From JAUILH01 sp965230535 (lineage in GTDB: Bacteria; Bacteroidota; Bacteroidia; Flavobacteriales_D; JAUILH01), in the NCBI GenBank assembly GCA_965230535.1, contig OZ246009.1, positions 1,426,001 to 1,490,000 of the forward strand: 64,000 nt of DNA, given 5' to 3'. Each line of letters begins with the position of its first letter. Within the stretch, counting starts at the first letter, position 1. The translations under genes and the position numbers were made by a program. Shown here in pieces: positions 18,901 through 26,541 of this stretch. The notes under the pieces were generated by a model that searched no databases, was not told where the DNA came from, and saw nothing but the letters and a program-made list of their open reading frames with translations.

Positions 18901-20113
18901 TATGTATGTAGGGATTGGAGCAACAATAGCTTCAGGCGTGATCAGCATGGCAGATATGTATGAAAACGGGACCTTAACACCAACCAGGGCGGTTCTGGAA
19001 TTAGGAAACATTGCAGCAGATTTGCTTGTGGTTGGTCGCCTTATTCGTGGAGCCAAACTTCTAAAATTATCTGCGGAATTAGCCAAGTTGGGAGATGGTT
19101 TAAGTGCTGTTTATCGTGGAGGGAGCGTCTTCTTAAAAATTGAAAAGGCATTCATGGTTGGTGTAGACATTGGTAATGCAGTATACATTTCCAGTGAAGC
19201 AATTGCAGCAATTCAAGGCGCCAAAAATGATGAGGAAATGGAAAGGGCCATTTTTAATGCGATTATTGCCGGAACCATCACTTTCATAATTCTAAGATCA
19301 ACTGCAAAAGAAATCAAGCCGAATAGTTTATCGAATAGAACTAAACCAGTTGATTTCAGTTTGGGAATCACAGGTAAGAATGCGACAAACGCCATTTCTA
19401 ATTCGGGTACCAAAAATATTGGAACTCAAAAAGGAGGCGTATTTGGATCTGGTAAAACACCCGATGGAAAACCTGTTTGGAACAGGGAAATGATCAATTC
19501 CGATGGTGCCGGAAATAAGCTTGATAAGGGTGGAGATAAAATGGAAGTGACCTACGCTCAAGATGGAAATGGAAATTATTTTAAGAAGAATAAAGAGACC
19601 GGAGAGTTTGAACCGGTTAGTAAAGAAGAATTTAATAAGTTTAATTCTTCTACTGTTACTAATAGTGGTAAAATTTCTGTAACGAATTCGGAGAATTCGA
19701 GCAGTTTGGATTTGAAATTTTGGAAAAAGCCCAAAGAAATTGGAGGTAGAAAGGTATATCAGCGTGACGACCTTTTTGATCCTAATCATGTAGACGGCAT
19801 GGGAAGAACCAACATTGAAAGAATGCAGGAAGGGCTTGCGCCTATTGGTTTTGATGGAGAAAAGATAAACATGCATCATCTTATCCAGCAAGAACCTGGA
19901 CCAATGGCTGAAGTATCAGGAAGTTTTCATCAAGAGCACACTAAAATTTTGCATATGAATGAAAAAAATAAGAGTTTTAGGACACCTGATGGAAGAAAGT
20001 CGACTTGGGAAAAAACCAAGAGTGGAAAGAATTACAAGAAAACAGAGTCAGACAAGGCCTATGAAAAATGGAGATCTGACTATTGGAAGCAGAGGTCAAA
20101 AGATTTTGAATAA
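15911..20113 (+). CDS. Putative CIS cargo: large protein with C-terminal LHH (HNH/EndoVII) nuclease toxin domain
   Basis: 1400 residues starting 8 bases after the ATPase gene. The N-terminus (about 1-80) is disordered and acidic; an Asp/Glu/Asn-rich linker follows at 175-220. Residues 524-537 read DYGLYGMAGNVSEW, like the core motif of the formylglycine-generating-enzyme fold, followed by a Tyr/Asn/Gly-rich stretch. Residues about 960-1100 hold hydrophobic helices (WLAIGGLILTLVAAPFTGG…), typical of the translocation region of polymorphic toxins. The last ~130 residues match the LHH nuclease pattern: DPNHVDGMGRTN, NMHHLIQQEPGP (H1322, H1323), then SFHQEHTKILH. A DNase or RNase acting in a neighbouring cell is the likely activity. 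The SUKH gene directly downstream supports an antibacterial toxin. No signal peptide. Loading into the particle is inferred from position. Confidence 0.75.
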   Translation: MSEKSLPIQTNEDAVNSGLSDQNYGVMSGNSIDMGALAALHGEGTEEKEDTDPVLPDSINMLSTTAGGGDDEDDKKSERRRKKAQHYIELGEIIKIRSFRDQIPFASQNGGIALKLKRSWVKEKYWKYYAQWLEDTYDCQEISDYEMFLNLDDHSSKEFFNVPISKLILNESEDEKTEVPEDISEENNENTDGGEVLNEDNLSNNESNNGGWTEYTFSYDTPQEPTEDRSSWQKLTTQEIVTNKFGLDYSTVLQEFKDANPGSEHWMRQWIKRCAIYRGWSPGDPIPNIRDVEVWEDPVTGEPVIEAYSFKDARMKSKELGLQDFDRFYWQRKISGNREHFMVGYAGKEAHFNKVKMLSRDKKTVLKKFLDITEDYDLYMAAMDEKKVSHEFTAFVVKVQEILFYQYPGEWTGMFDDQTEQALDQWLADYTTPQERAEKRIWALKNAYANKYEIRLEEIYSTPIDQLDKFIPEEDDALEPGEMPPPEYDNNNDWGGNEWAYYPYQQVPYGQNPYFGQGSYFQNDYGLYGMAGNVSEWVTEDGQTVPQSDTYQYSYFNQPIHYEGGYGGDYNNSSRSNYNAILGNFGRNMSNRNPYLNAFEYNSSGYSFGPTKYDEAVNAAKDEFLLSWEEVVKDNYAWGVDETELIETLKNEEQAYKSNKFFSTLNSDLQSQAEYTPEKALIGAKQNVFVQRKMLAESMHFFDQNTPAKFVPAKKMYEAWSGLLNYVETPFDEEGDFDASSVDVKAFNAQYTKFYNAIEDASDYYGSYVTSEDDFDGIPFNLVVGIADPEKMKYLKPYPQDGWMSVEGLTGKYHRATELMDEFLTTISFGLLDSNDAVFNLDMSKSNVVDKEGEVKNKGYEKLLANMFFPTGDILSSMEQVKPNMAEEYRQDHNGLSLGIYYYKKSDGTYKLRVNLGGEDLRPEGKTIREALEKINDDLPPGTLYFQEYATGKKDSIPTYGPPEWKKWLAIGGLILTLVAAPFTGGSSLAGTAALVTMYVGIGATIASGVISMADMYENGTLTPTRAVLELGNIAADLLVVGRLIRGAKLLKLSAELAKLGDGLSAVYRGGSVFLKIEKAFMVGVDIGNAVYISSEAIAAIQGAKNDEEMERAIFNAIIAGTITFIILRSTAKEIKPNSLSNRTKPVDFSLGITGKNATNAISNSGTKNIGTQKGGVFGSGKTPDGKPVWNREMINSDGAGNKLDKGGDKMEVTYAQDGNGNYFKKNKETGEFEPVSKEEFNKFNSSTVTNSGKISVTNSENSSSLDLKFWKKPKEIGGRKVYQRDDLFDPNHVDGMGRTNIERMQEGLAPIGFDGEKINMHHLIQQEPGPMAEVSGSFHQEHTKILHMNEKNKSFRTPDGRKSTWEKTKSGKNYKKTESDKAYEKWRSDYWKQRSKDFE

Positions 20114-20115
20114 AT

Positions 20116-20574
20116 ATGAAAACGGTAGAAACTATAAAGGGGATACTCAGTGAACATCCAGATCATTGCGGATTTTCTGCTCCTGTGGATGATTCGCTTG
20201 TGGAAATGGCGGAGGAAAGATTGGATGTTAAATTGCCTAATTCGTATAAAGAATTTCTAAGAACTTGGGGGGTAATGTGGTTTAATGGGCGCGAATATTA
20301 TGGTTTGATAAGTGAAGAAAGTATGACCAGAGGAATTCCGGATATGGTTTGGTTTAATACACATATTAGAAAAAAGTACGATTTCCCTAGTCATCTATTG
20401 GTTTTTCTTGAAGAAGAAGATAGATTTTATTGTTTCGATACTTCAAAAATGGACGAGACCAGAGAGTGCCCGATTGTCCATTGGGATAAAATATCGAATG
20501 AGATGAACAACGAATTTGATATGAATTTTCTTGAGTTTTTACTGGATGATCTTGAAGAAACTCTTGAGTTGTAA
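20116..20574 (+). CDS. SUKH (SMI1/KNR4) family immunity protein
   Basis: 152 residues starting 2 bases after the toxin stop codon, the usual toxin-immunity spacing. The pattern VDDSLVEMAEERLDVKLPNSYKEFLRTWGVMWFNG is the SUKH N-terminal signature (helix, 'LP.sYkeFL…GG'), followed by the beta-strand run DFPSHLLVFLEEEDRFYCFDTSKM ('…f..dg.gd.yc.dts'). SUKH proteins are known immunity partners of nuclease toxins, including HNH/LHH types. It probably binds and blocks the C-terminal domain of the preceding protein in the cytoplasm. The acidic C-terminus (LDDLEETLEL) would suit binding a basic nuclease surface. The downstream lipoprotein gene starts at the ATG 2 bases after its stop. Confidence 0.85.
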   Translation: MKTVETIKGILSEHPDHCGFSAPVDDSLVEMAEERLDVKLPNSYKEFLRTWGVMWFNGREYYGLISEESMTRGIPDMVWFNTHIRKKYDFPSHLLVFLEEEDRFYCFDTSKMDETRECPIVHWDKISNEMNNEFDMNFLEFLLDDLEETLEL

Positions 20575-20575
20575 G

Positions 20576-21025
20576 ATGTTTGCCCAAATCAAAAATAAGC
20601 ACCTTACTCTTCTGTTGTTGGTAGCCATAACATCATCTTGCGGTGAAACAAAAACAGAAAACGTAAACCCGAAGGAAGTCAAACAAACTCAGGCTAAAGA
20701 AAAGGAAATTGTAAAAATTCCAATAGGTGATAAAATCCTGGGGCAGTGGTCCTTCACAGAGTCAGAAAATGAAGAATGGTTTTCAGCTTCCATTTTTCCG
20801 GCTAAAAAATTTGAAGAAATCGCTATTCTGGATTCTACGATTAGCTTTGAGAAGGTCTCTTTTCCATATAAAAGGTCAAACGATACTACTTTGAAAATAC
20901 AGTTTTACGAAAACTTTAATGCAAACCTGTATGTGAAGTTTCACTCGGATACGATGGTTTTATATACAAAACACTACAAGGCCTTAACAACAAAAAGTGG
21001 AGCGGTTAAGTTCATAAAGAACTGA
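20576..21025 (+). CDS. Putative lipoprotein downstream of immunity gene
   Basis: 149 residues from the ATG at 20576, 1 base after the SUKH stop; an in-frame upstream ATG at 20531 would overlap the immunity gene and bury the signal peptide. The N-terminus (KNKHLTLLLLVAITSSC) is a lipoprotein signal with the lipobox ending at Cys. A Lys/Glu-rich linker and a beta-rich domain of about 100 residues follow (DKILGQWSFTESENEEWFSASIF…), resembling small lipocalin-like lipoproteins. Function unknown. Tight linkage to a toxin-immunity pair makes an accessory or second immunity role possible, but nothing in its sequence proves it. Confidence 0.65.
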   Translation: MFAQIKNKHLTLLLLVAITSSCGETKTENVNPKEVKQTQAKEKEIVKIPIGDKILGQWSFTESENEEWFSASIFPAKKFEEIAILDSTISFEKVSFPYKRSNDTTLKIQFYENFNANLYVKFHSDTMVLYTKHYKALTTKSGAVKFIKN

Positions 21026-21117
21026 TTAAAACCGGAGTTTTTCGTGTCCCAAAACCTACACTTTTGTCCTTGACGTTCGACCGACTTTGTCTTACCTTGT
21101 TGAACACACATCAGGAC

Positions 21118-22629
21118 ATGCTGAAATCAAGTAGAAAAACAACACATAAACCCCGGAATAACTCCGGTATGGCGGGAAAAAGTATGAAGGGGAAAAGCAT
21201 TGATCCCGATACTTTAAGGACACTTCAAAACACTCCGGACGAAGATTTAATAGATAAGTTGAACAAACTCATCTTTCTGCAAAATGCGCTGGATGAGTGG
21301 TATTTTTACCCCGATGGCAGTGTGCGAAATAATCCTAAAAAAGGAAGTGCGACATCCGTATTTACGAATTACAATCGGGTTTTTGTAGAACAGGCAATCA
21401 CAAAAGAAGACGTTGAGTTGTTTCTGGAAAAAGAAAAAAACGGGACACTGGATCTGAGTAATTCTTATTATCGTGATGATGCGAAGGCATTGAAAAAAAT
21501 GTTCAACGATAATGGAGGAGCTGGATACATAGATAAACTCAAATCGGATAGCATTGCCTGTATGGATATGTACCGACCTCAAGCCAAACATCAATTGTCT
21601 TATTTCGATATGGAAGAACAGGAGCAAATCGACTATGATCCACCAGTTCAAAAGGATGACGCAATGAAAGACGGTTCAAGTGAAGGTGTGAGTTATCGTG
21701 CCAAGAAGACCTATGCCGGTAAATCCAGAGAAAAAATTGAAAAATCGAATAAATCCAATCTAAAGTCAGATAAGCTCTATAAAAAGGACGAATACCAGAT
21801 TTATAATAAAGACAAAAAGGAAAAAGATGGAGATGAGGTATGTATGAATGATGTAGTTCAGGGACAATTGGGAGATTGTTATCTGATGTCGGCACTGGCT
21901 GCAGTGGCTTTCAAAAAGCCTCAATTAATCAAAGATGCCATTTCTTATACGCCTGGAGATGACTACGCCACTGTGAGACTTTTCATTAAAAAAGGATACT
22001 CCACTAAACGAGAGCCGGTCAATGTCAAGGTAAATTTTCATTTTCCAGAGGAAACTACAAAAGACAAACCAAGTGGAGGTATGGTTAATGTGAGTTCAGG
22101 GCCAACGAGTCCTACGTATAGCCACGATTTGATATATGCAGGTAAAGGAGATAATGAAATGTGGGTAATGTTGCTTGAGAAGGCCTATGCGGAAGTAATG
22201 GGGGGGTACGATAACATTGTGTCTGGGACTTCTGTTGAAGCATTGGCAGTACTCACTGGCAAGGAAGTTGATAAAACATATACGGATGAAGTAAGTGTGA
22301 ATGATTTGGGAAGTAAGCTGGAATCAGCCATTCAGGGAGGAAGAACAGCAACGGCAGATACCAAAGAAGGGCATGAGATTCCGGCAGGTTATAAAACAGA
22401 AGCTTATGGAGACAGTGGTACCTTGGTCATACTGGCTGATGATACACCTGTTGTTTGTGGGCACGCATATACCATTATAAAAGTTGATAAAGATGCACAA
22501 ACTGTCCAATTGAGAAATCCACATGGTCCTAATGAAAGGACAAAAGAATATATAACTGTATCTTTTACAGACTTTAAAGCATGTTTTACTAAATTTAGTT
22601 CTATAGATACAACAACTAAGGATAAATGA
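21118..22629 (+). CDS. Calpain-type (C2) cysteine protease, candidate cargo
   Basis: 503 residues from the ATG at 21118; the open frame extends to a TTG at 21064 but that extension looks non-coding. The catalytic triad of the calpain fold is complete: QGQLGDCYLMSALAAVA (Cys254), VVCGHAYTIIKV (His449) and QLRNPHG (Asn467). The N-terminal 170 residues are basic, then helical, with no signal peptide or membrane segment, so the protein is cytoplasmic or exported by a machine. It lies 92 bases after the lipoprotein gene on the same strand as the injection-system operon. Calpain-like proteases occur both as housekeeping enzymes and as toxin domains; a cargo role is inferred from position and absence of a signal peptide. 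Confidence 0.8.
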   Translation: MLKSSRKTTHKPRNNSGMAGKSMKGKSIDPDTLRTLQNTPDEDLIDKLNKLIFLQNALDEWYFYPDGSVRNNPKKGSATSVFTNYNRVFVEQAITKEDVELFLEKEKNGTLDLSNSYYRDDAKALKKMFNDNGGAGYIDKLKSDSIACMDMYRPQAKHQLSYFDMEEQEQIDYDPPVQKDDAMKDGSSEGVSYRAKKTYAGKSREKIEKSNKSNLKSDKLYKKDEYQIYNKDKKEKDGDEVCMNDVVQGQLGDCYLMSALAAVAFKKPQLIKDAISYTPGDDYATVRLFIKKGYSTKREPVNVKVNFHFPEETTKDKPSGGMVNVSSGPTSPTYSHDLIYAGKGDNEMWVMLLEKAYAEVMGGYDNIVSGTSVEALAVLTGKEVDKTYTDEVSVNDLGSKLESAIQGGRTATADTKEGHEIPAGYKTEAYGDSGTLVILADDTPVVCGHAYTIIKVDKDAQTVQLRNPHGPNERTKEYITVSFTDFKACFTKFSSIDTTTKDK

Positions 22630-23573
22630 TCAATCAGCTCAAAACATATGTGTTAGTTATATTTTGCACAATCGGTTTTTCTATTGGCCTTACTGCCCAG
22701 ACACCATTTTGGTTTTCGGGAAGTGCGCGTATGGACTTTATAAATATGAAGTATTTGGAGGGACACGATGAGCATTTTTTCTCTCATTCGGCCAAGCACC
22801 TTAACGGAAATGTTGAAACCTGTACTTATGAAGAATTTGTGTCGGATAAGGATTTAGAGAAGAAAGATGGCTCCCATTTCGATAGTGCGCCAACTTACCA
22901 ACTGAAATATGGCTTTTCGAAAAACGGACAAATTCATGTTTTAAATGTCAATTCCACTTCTAAATCATACAAGGCTCCAAGTGAAGTAAGTTTTGAACGT
23001 CTGAAAAAAAGTACGACATGGTCTGGTGGTAGAAAAATCATGTCAATGTATGCTGATCCTAAAAGTGGCGATTCACGGGTTATTCTATTTGACTATGATG
23101 AGAAAGACCGAATTATTACTGAGAGTTGGACCTCATACAATAATGATCAATTAGATGCAAACTTTTACCCTTTTCAGGTTCGATACAACTATAAAGAAGA
23201 TGGGAGTTATTGGATTGTGGGCACCTTGAATACTACCAATGATAAAGGAGAACCATGGGATATTGAAAAGTATAGATTGTACTACAGTTCAAAGGGAAAT
23301 TTGGTAAAAAGAGTCATTAACAATAGAAACCTAAGGGAAAGTAAACCCAATGTGGAAAATGAAAAGGAAGTCTTTGAGTATACTTATGAAGAAAATGAGC
23401 AATTGAATAAGATGAGTTATCAGAAAGGTCGAGAAAGTATTAAAGAAACCCGATATGTTTATAAAGACCTTGATGCACAGGGTAACTGGACAATGATGAA
23501 AGTAGTTGGGGCAAAGAATACGTCCGACTTTGTGGTCTCAAGAAAGATTAAGTATTTTAAAGAAACTGAGTAA
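22626..23573 (+). CDS. Secreted protein translationally coupled to the calpain gene
   Basis: 315 residues. The start ATG overlaps the calpain stop (ATGA), so translation is coupled. The N-terminus (LKTYVLVIFCTIGFSIGLTAQ) is a signal peptide with a typical Bacteroidota AQ-end. The mature part is rich in Tyr, Asn and Lys with loosely repeated beta hairpins (DEKDRIITESWTSYN, FQVRYNYKEDGSYWIVG, EEVFEYTYEENEQLNKMSYQ) reminiscent of RHS/YD-like units or MORN-like strands. No catalytic motif seen. It could be a periplasmic partner or inhibitor of the protease; the coupling is the only evidence. Confidence 0.6.
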   Translation: MINQLKTYVLVIFCTIGFSIGLTAQTPFWFSGSARMDFINMKYLEGHDEHFFSHSAKHLNGNVETCTYEEFVSDKDLEKKDGSHFDSAPTYQLKYGFSKNGQIHVLNVNSTSKSYKAPSEVSFERLKKSTTWSGGRKIMSMYADPKSGDSRVILFDYDEKDRIITESWTSYNNDQLDANFYPFQVRYNYKEDGSYWIVGTLNTTNDKGEPWDIEKYRLYYSSKGNLVKRVINNRNLRESKPNVENEKEVFEYTYEENEQLNKMSYQKGRESIKETRYVYKDLDAQGNWTMMKVVGAKNTSDFVVSRKIKYFKETE

Positions 23574-23667
23574 TACAGTAATTCGACAAGCGACAACAAT
23601 AAACCTGTCCAAATCACATCAATAATTTAAAAAAATCACTAGTTTGGTCCCTGAAAAATAAGAACTT

Positions 23668-24591
23668 ATGCCTTCATTTAAAGTATCCAGATCAATCAAT
23701 ATCAACGCTTCAGCAGAGAAGATATATGAAACTTTAACAGATTTCCATCACTGGCAAACCTGGTCGCCCTGGTTAATTCAGGAACCGGAAGCCAGAGTAA
23801 CCGTTAGAGAAGACGGAAAGTACTACGAATGGGAAGGCAAACGAATTGGCTCAGGTAACATGACGTTCATTAAAGGTTTGCCAAACGAATCTATAGAGAT
23901 GGATTTGATGTTTCTAAAACCATGGAAATCTAAATCCCTAATCACTTTTAAATTAAGGTCGCATAGCGATTATACAGAGTTGACATGGAATATGGATGGA
24001 AGTCTGCCTTTCTTCATGTTCTGGATGAAGGGAATGATGGATGCCTGGGTAGGAATGGACTTTGAAAGAGGACTCATGATGCTCAAAGAGTATGTTGAAT
24101 TGGGTGCTCCGCAAACAAAGCTTGATTTCAAAGGAAAGGCGCAATTCGAAGGCGGCAATTACATTGGTGTTTCAGTGGCTTGTGGTAAAAAACAACTTCC
24201 GGATACCATGAAAAAGGCTTTTGGAGATTTGCATGCCTATTTTTTAGCCAATCCCGAACTTTCCGGAGGAAAAGGGTTTTCTACTTATAGCGTTTGGAAT
24301 CCGGTTAAGGACAAAATCGAATATACTTCAGGGTTTTTCGTAAAAGAAATTCCTTCGGATCTACCAGGACACTTTGTATCCGGAAACATGCCTGCAACAT
24401 CAGTTTACACGGTTAAACATACTGGTCCGTACCACCATATGGGCAACGCGTGGAGTACATTGTATACCATGCAGAGAAACAAGGTTTTCAAGAAAAACAA
24501 AAGAATGAATCCCTTCGAATTGTATGTCAATAGTCCAATGGAAGTAGCAGAGAGCGAATTGGTAACAGAAGTGTCGTTTCCAATAAAGTAA
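23668..24591 (+). CDS. SRPBCC domain fused to GyrI-like small-molecule-binding domain
   Basis: 307 residues. Residues 1-145 have the SRPBCC (START-like) pattern: VSRSININASAEKIYETLTDFHHWQTWSPW, then 'F…W.g.GSGnM…'. Residues 155-305 resemble the GyrI/AraC effector-binding domain (GGNYIGVSVACGKKQLPDTMKKAFGDL … TSVYTVKHTGPYHHMGNAWSTLYTMQ … PFELYVNSPMEVAESELVTEVSFPI). The combination is known in Bacteroidota cytosolic proteins and suggests hydrophobic ligand binding without DNA binding. No signal peptide. It converges on the TPR regulator gene with one base between the two stop codons. Confidence 0.75.
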   Translation: MPSFKVSRSININASAEKIYETLTDFHHWQTWSPWLIQEPEARVTVREDGKYYEWEGKRIGSGNMTFIKGLPNESIEMDLMFLKPWKSKSLITFKLRSHSDYTELTWNMDGSLPFFMFWMKGMMDAWVGMDFERGLMMLKEYVELGAPQTKLDFKGKAQFEGGNYIGVSVACGKKQLPDTMKKAFGDLHAYFLANPELSGGKGFSTYSVWNPVKDKIEYTSGFFVKEIPSDLPGHFVSGNMPATSVYTVKHTGPYHHMGNAWSTLYTMQRNKVFKKNKRMNPFELYVNSPMEVAESELVTEVSFPIK

Positions 24592-24592
24592 C

Positions 24593-26455
24593 TTAGATAG
24601 ACTTAATCAACTCTGAAATTTGCTGCCCACGCATATCATCAGAGAATTTCTTGTACAATCTGTTTTTGGCCTTTTTGATGCTTTCCTGAGTAACGAAAAC
24701 GTATTCAGCCATCTCTTTATTAGTAAGGTTCAGTTTTATTAAAGCACAGAGTCTTCTTTCGTTTTTTGATAAATCTGCGTTGAGGTGTGTTTTAAGGTTC
24801 TCAAAAAACATGGGATGGATGATTTCAAATTCAGCCATAAAGGAGGCCCAGTTTCGCTCATTCAACTGATCAATCAAACTACTTGCAGAGTCTTCCTGGT
24901 TGTTGCTGGACTCCATGAGTTGTTGAAGCTCCAGGCTCTTTTTATCCAGCGAATACTTAGCACTGTCTAGCTTATGAATAAGGATGTTTCGCTTCACCTT
25001 CTCGTTCTTTAATTCACTTTTCTGAAGCTTGATTTTCTGGTTCTTATTTCTGTTAGATTGAACGAAAATGTACACAATCACAATACCAATGAGTAGGCTG
25101 ATAATACTGATGTACATCCATTTCATTTTACGCTCGGTTTCCTGCTCAAACTGGTCTGTGAGATATACGTTTCGTTGTTTTTCTTCCTGGATGTTCTGGT
25201 CTTTCTCATCAACAATGCGTTCCAGTTGAACTTTGTGTGCATTGAGAACCTTCTCCTTTGCCAGAATAGAATCTTTGATGTCTGAATACACTTCCTTGAA
25301 TCTCAGTGCCAGATTGGTGTTGTTAACTGATTTGTAATGATTGTATAACTGCTGACAGATCTCCGTACTCAAATCTTCATTTACCTTGTGAATAAGCGGT
25401 TCAAAATGGGCGCGCATTTGTTCGTGCTGACAAGAACTATGGTTTATTTTACATGCTGTACCATACCAACGTAACTTATTTTCCAGAGAGAGTTTGTTGG
25501 TGTCAATTGAATCAAAGAAATCATGGGATTCGATGATCTTTTCTTGTTCAAATAGGATTTCAGAAACCAGAATTTTACTTTGGAAAAGTTGAGGAAGGGC
25601 ATTGCTTTTTATGAATAGATCAATGGCGATCCGACTGTGTATGAGCGCTGAATCTGGCAACTCAAGTGCTCTGTAGTCAATGGATAGATTATGATGGTTG
25701 ATGCCGATCGTGACTTCCTGCACATTTTTTTGCTGAGTAATGGCCTTTATCGCCATCAAGTGATACTTCTTGGCGCCCTGGTAGTCTCCAATTGACTTAA
25801 AAATGGTTCCAATATTTGAATAGATACTCGATTTTTGATTGGAGTAGTGTTCACTCAGATCTAACGCTTCAAAATACGATTTCAGCGCCATGTCATATGC
25901 AGTAGCACGCTGGAAAATTCCACCCTTTACAATCCTGCCAAAGATGAGTTCCTTGTAGGCGTTTTTTGAATAGTATTGTTCAGCAGAATCTATGTATAGA
26001 AATGCTTTTTCCGGGATGTGAAGAATGTCGTTGTATATGTTGGAAAGCACAGAGTAGGTACTGGCTATCAAAGAAGAATCATTGGCCTTTCGTGCCAGGT
26101 AGTTAGACTCTTTTAAGCGCATAATAGCAGTGTCAGTTTGTCCCTGGTAAACATTGATGATTCCCCATAAATTTGCGGCTGCCTGAACAAGTGTGTCTAC
26201 TTTTTGAGACTTGAAATAGGCATAAGACTTCTCAGTGTATGTATTGGCTTCATTAAGCTGACCAGTTCGAAAATAGCGTTTGCCAATTTGATAGTGAATA
26301 TGTCCCAGACGCACAGGATCCTGTGTTTGAGGAATCATTTTTTTTAAACTGTCAACCTCAACAGAAAGGGGGGAGCTTTGTCCATGCACAAAATTTTGTC
26401 CGCTCAAAAAACAGAACAAAAACAAGAGAAACGATATGTTGTAATAAAAACGCAA
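24593..26455 (-). CDS. TPR-repeat membrane protein with C-terminal LuxR-like HTH
   Basis: 620 residues. A signal peptide (YYNISFLLFLFCFLSGQNFVHGQ) leads to about 380 residues of TPR units (for example DTLVQAAANLWGIINVYQGQ, SSIYSNIGTIFKSIGDYQGAKKYHLMAI). A coiled coil and one membrane segment (MKWMYISIISLLIGIVIVYI) follow. The cytoplasmic part ends with an HTH of the LuxR/GerE kind (ERRLCALIKLNLTNKEMAEYVFVTQESIKKAKNRLYKKF). This is a Bacteroidota-specific layout, thought to sense something outside the cytoplasm and act on DNA; the target is unknown. A second gene of the same layout lies at 30374-32443. Confidence 0.8.
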   Translation of the reverse strand: MRFYYNISFLLFLFCFLSGQNFVHGQSSPLSVEVDSLKKMIPQTQDPVRLGHIHYQIGKRYFRTGQLNEANTYTEKSYAYFKSQKVDTLVQAAANLWGIINVYQGQTDTAIMRLKESNYLARKANDSSLIASTYSVLSNIYNDILHIPEKAFLYIDSAEQYYSKNAYKELIFGRIVKGGIFQRATAYDMALKSYFEALDLSEHYSNQKSSIYSNIGTIFKSIGDYQGAKKYHLMAIKAITQQKNVQEVTIGINHHNLSIDYRALELPDSALIHSRIAIDLFIKSNALPQLFQSKILVSEILFEQEKIIESHDFFDSIDTNKLSLENKLRWYGTACKINHSSCQHEQMRAHFEPLIHKVNEDLSTEICQQLYNHYKSVNNTNLALRFKEVYSDIKDSILAKEKVLNAHKVQLERIVDEKDQNIQEEKQRNVYLTDQFEQETERKMKWMYISIISLLIGIVIVYIFVQSNRNKNQKIKLQKSELKNEKVKRNILIHKLDSAKYSLDKKSLELQQLMESSNNQEDSASSLIDQLNERNWASFMAEFEIIHPMFFENLKTHLNADLSKNERRLCALIKLNLTNKEMAEYVFVTQESIKKAKNRLYKKFSDDMRGQQISELIKSI

Positions 26456-26487
26456 GGAAACTTGTGTAGGCCTTGAATATATGAAAG

Positions 26488-26534
26488 ATTGGATAATTGA
26501 CCACCTATTCTGAACAGGTGATCAACCATCCAAT
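26488..26534 (-). terminator. Imperfect hairpin between lipoprotein and TPR-HTH genes
   Basis: ATTGGAT pairs with ATCCAAT on the outside, and TTGACCACCT pairs with AGGTGATCAA (one mismatch) inside, around a loop of about 9 bases. It lies just after the stop of the lipoprotein gene on the minus strand. The following T-run is weak, so it may be a factor-dependent terminator or an RNA-stabilising hairpin. Confidence 0.5.
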
Positions 26535-26541
26535 AGAGGTA

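Noticed and set aside
19328..19891. 187-residue antisense reading frame on the minus strand
   Set aside because: It lies fully inside the nuclease-bearing cargo gene, whose sequence is clearly conserved. The antisense product has no recognisable motif and unusual Ile/Ser composition typical of shadow frames.
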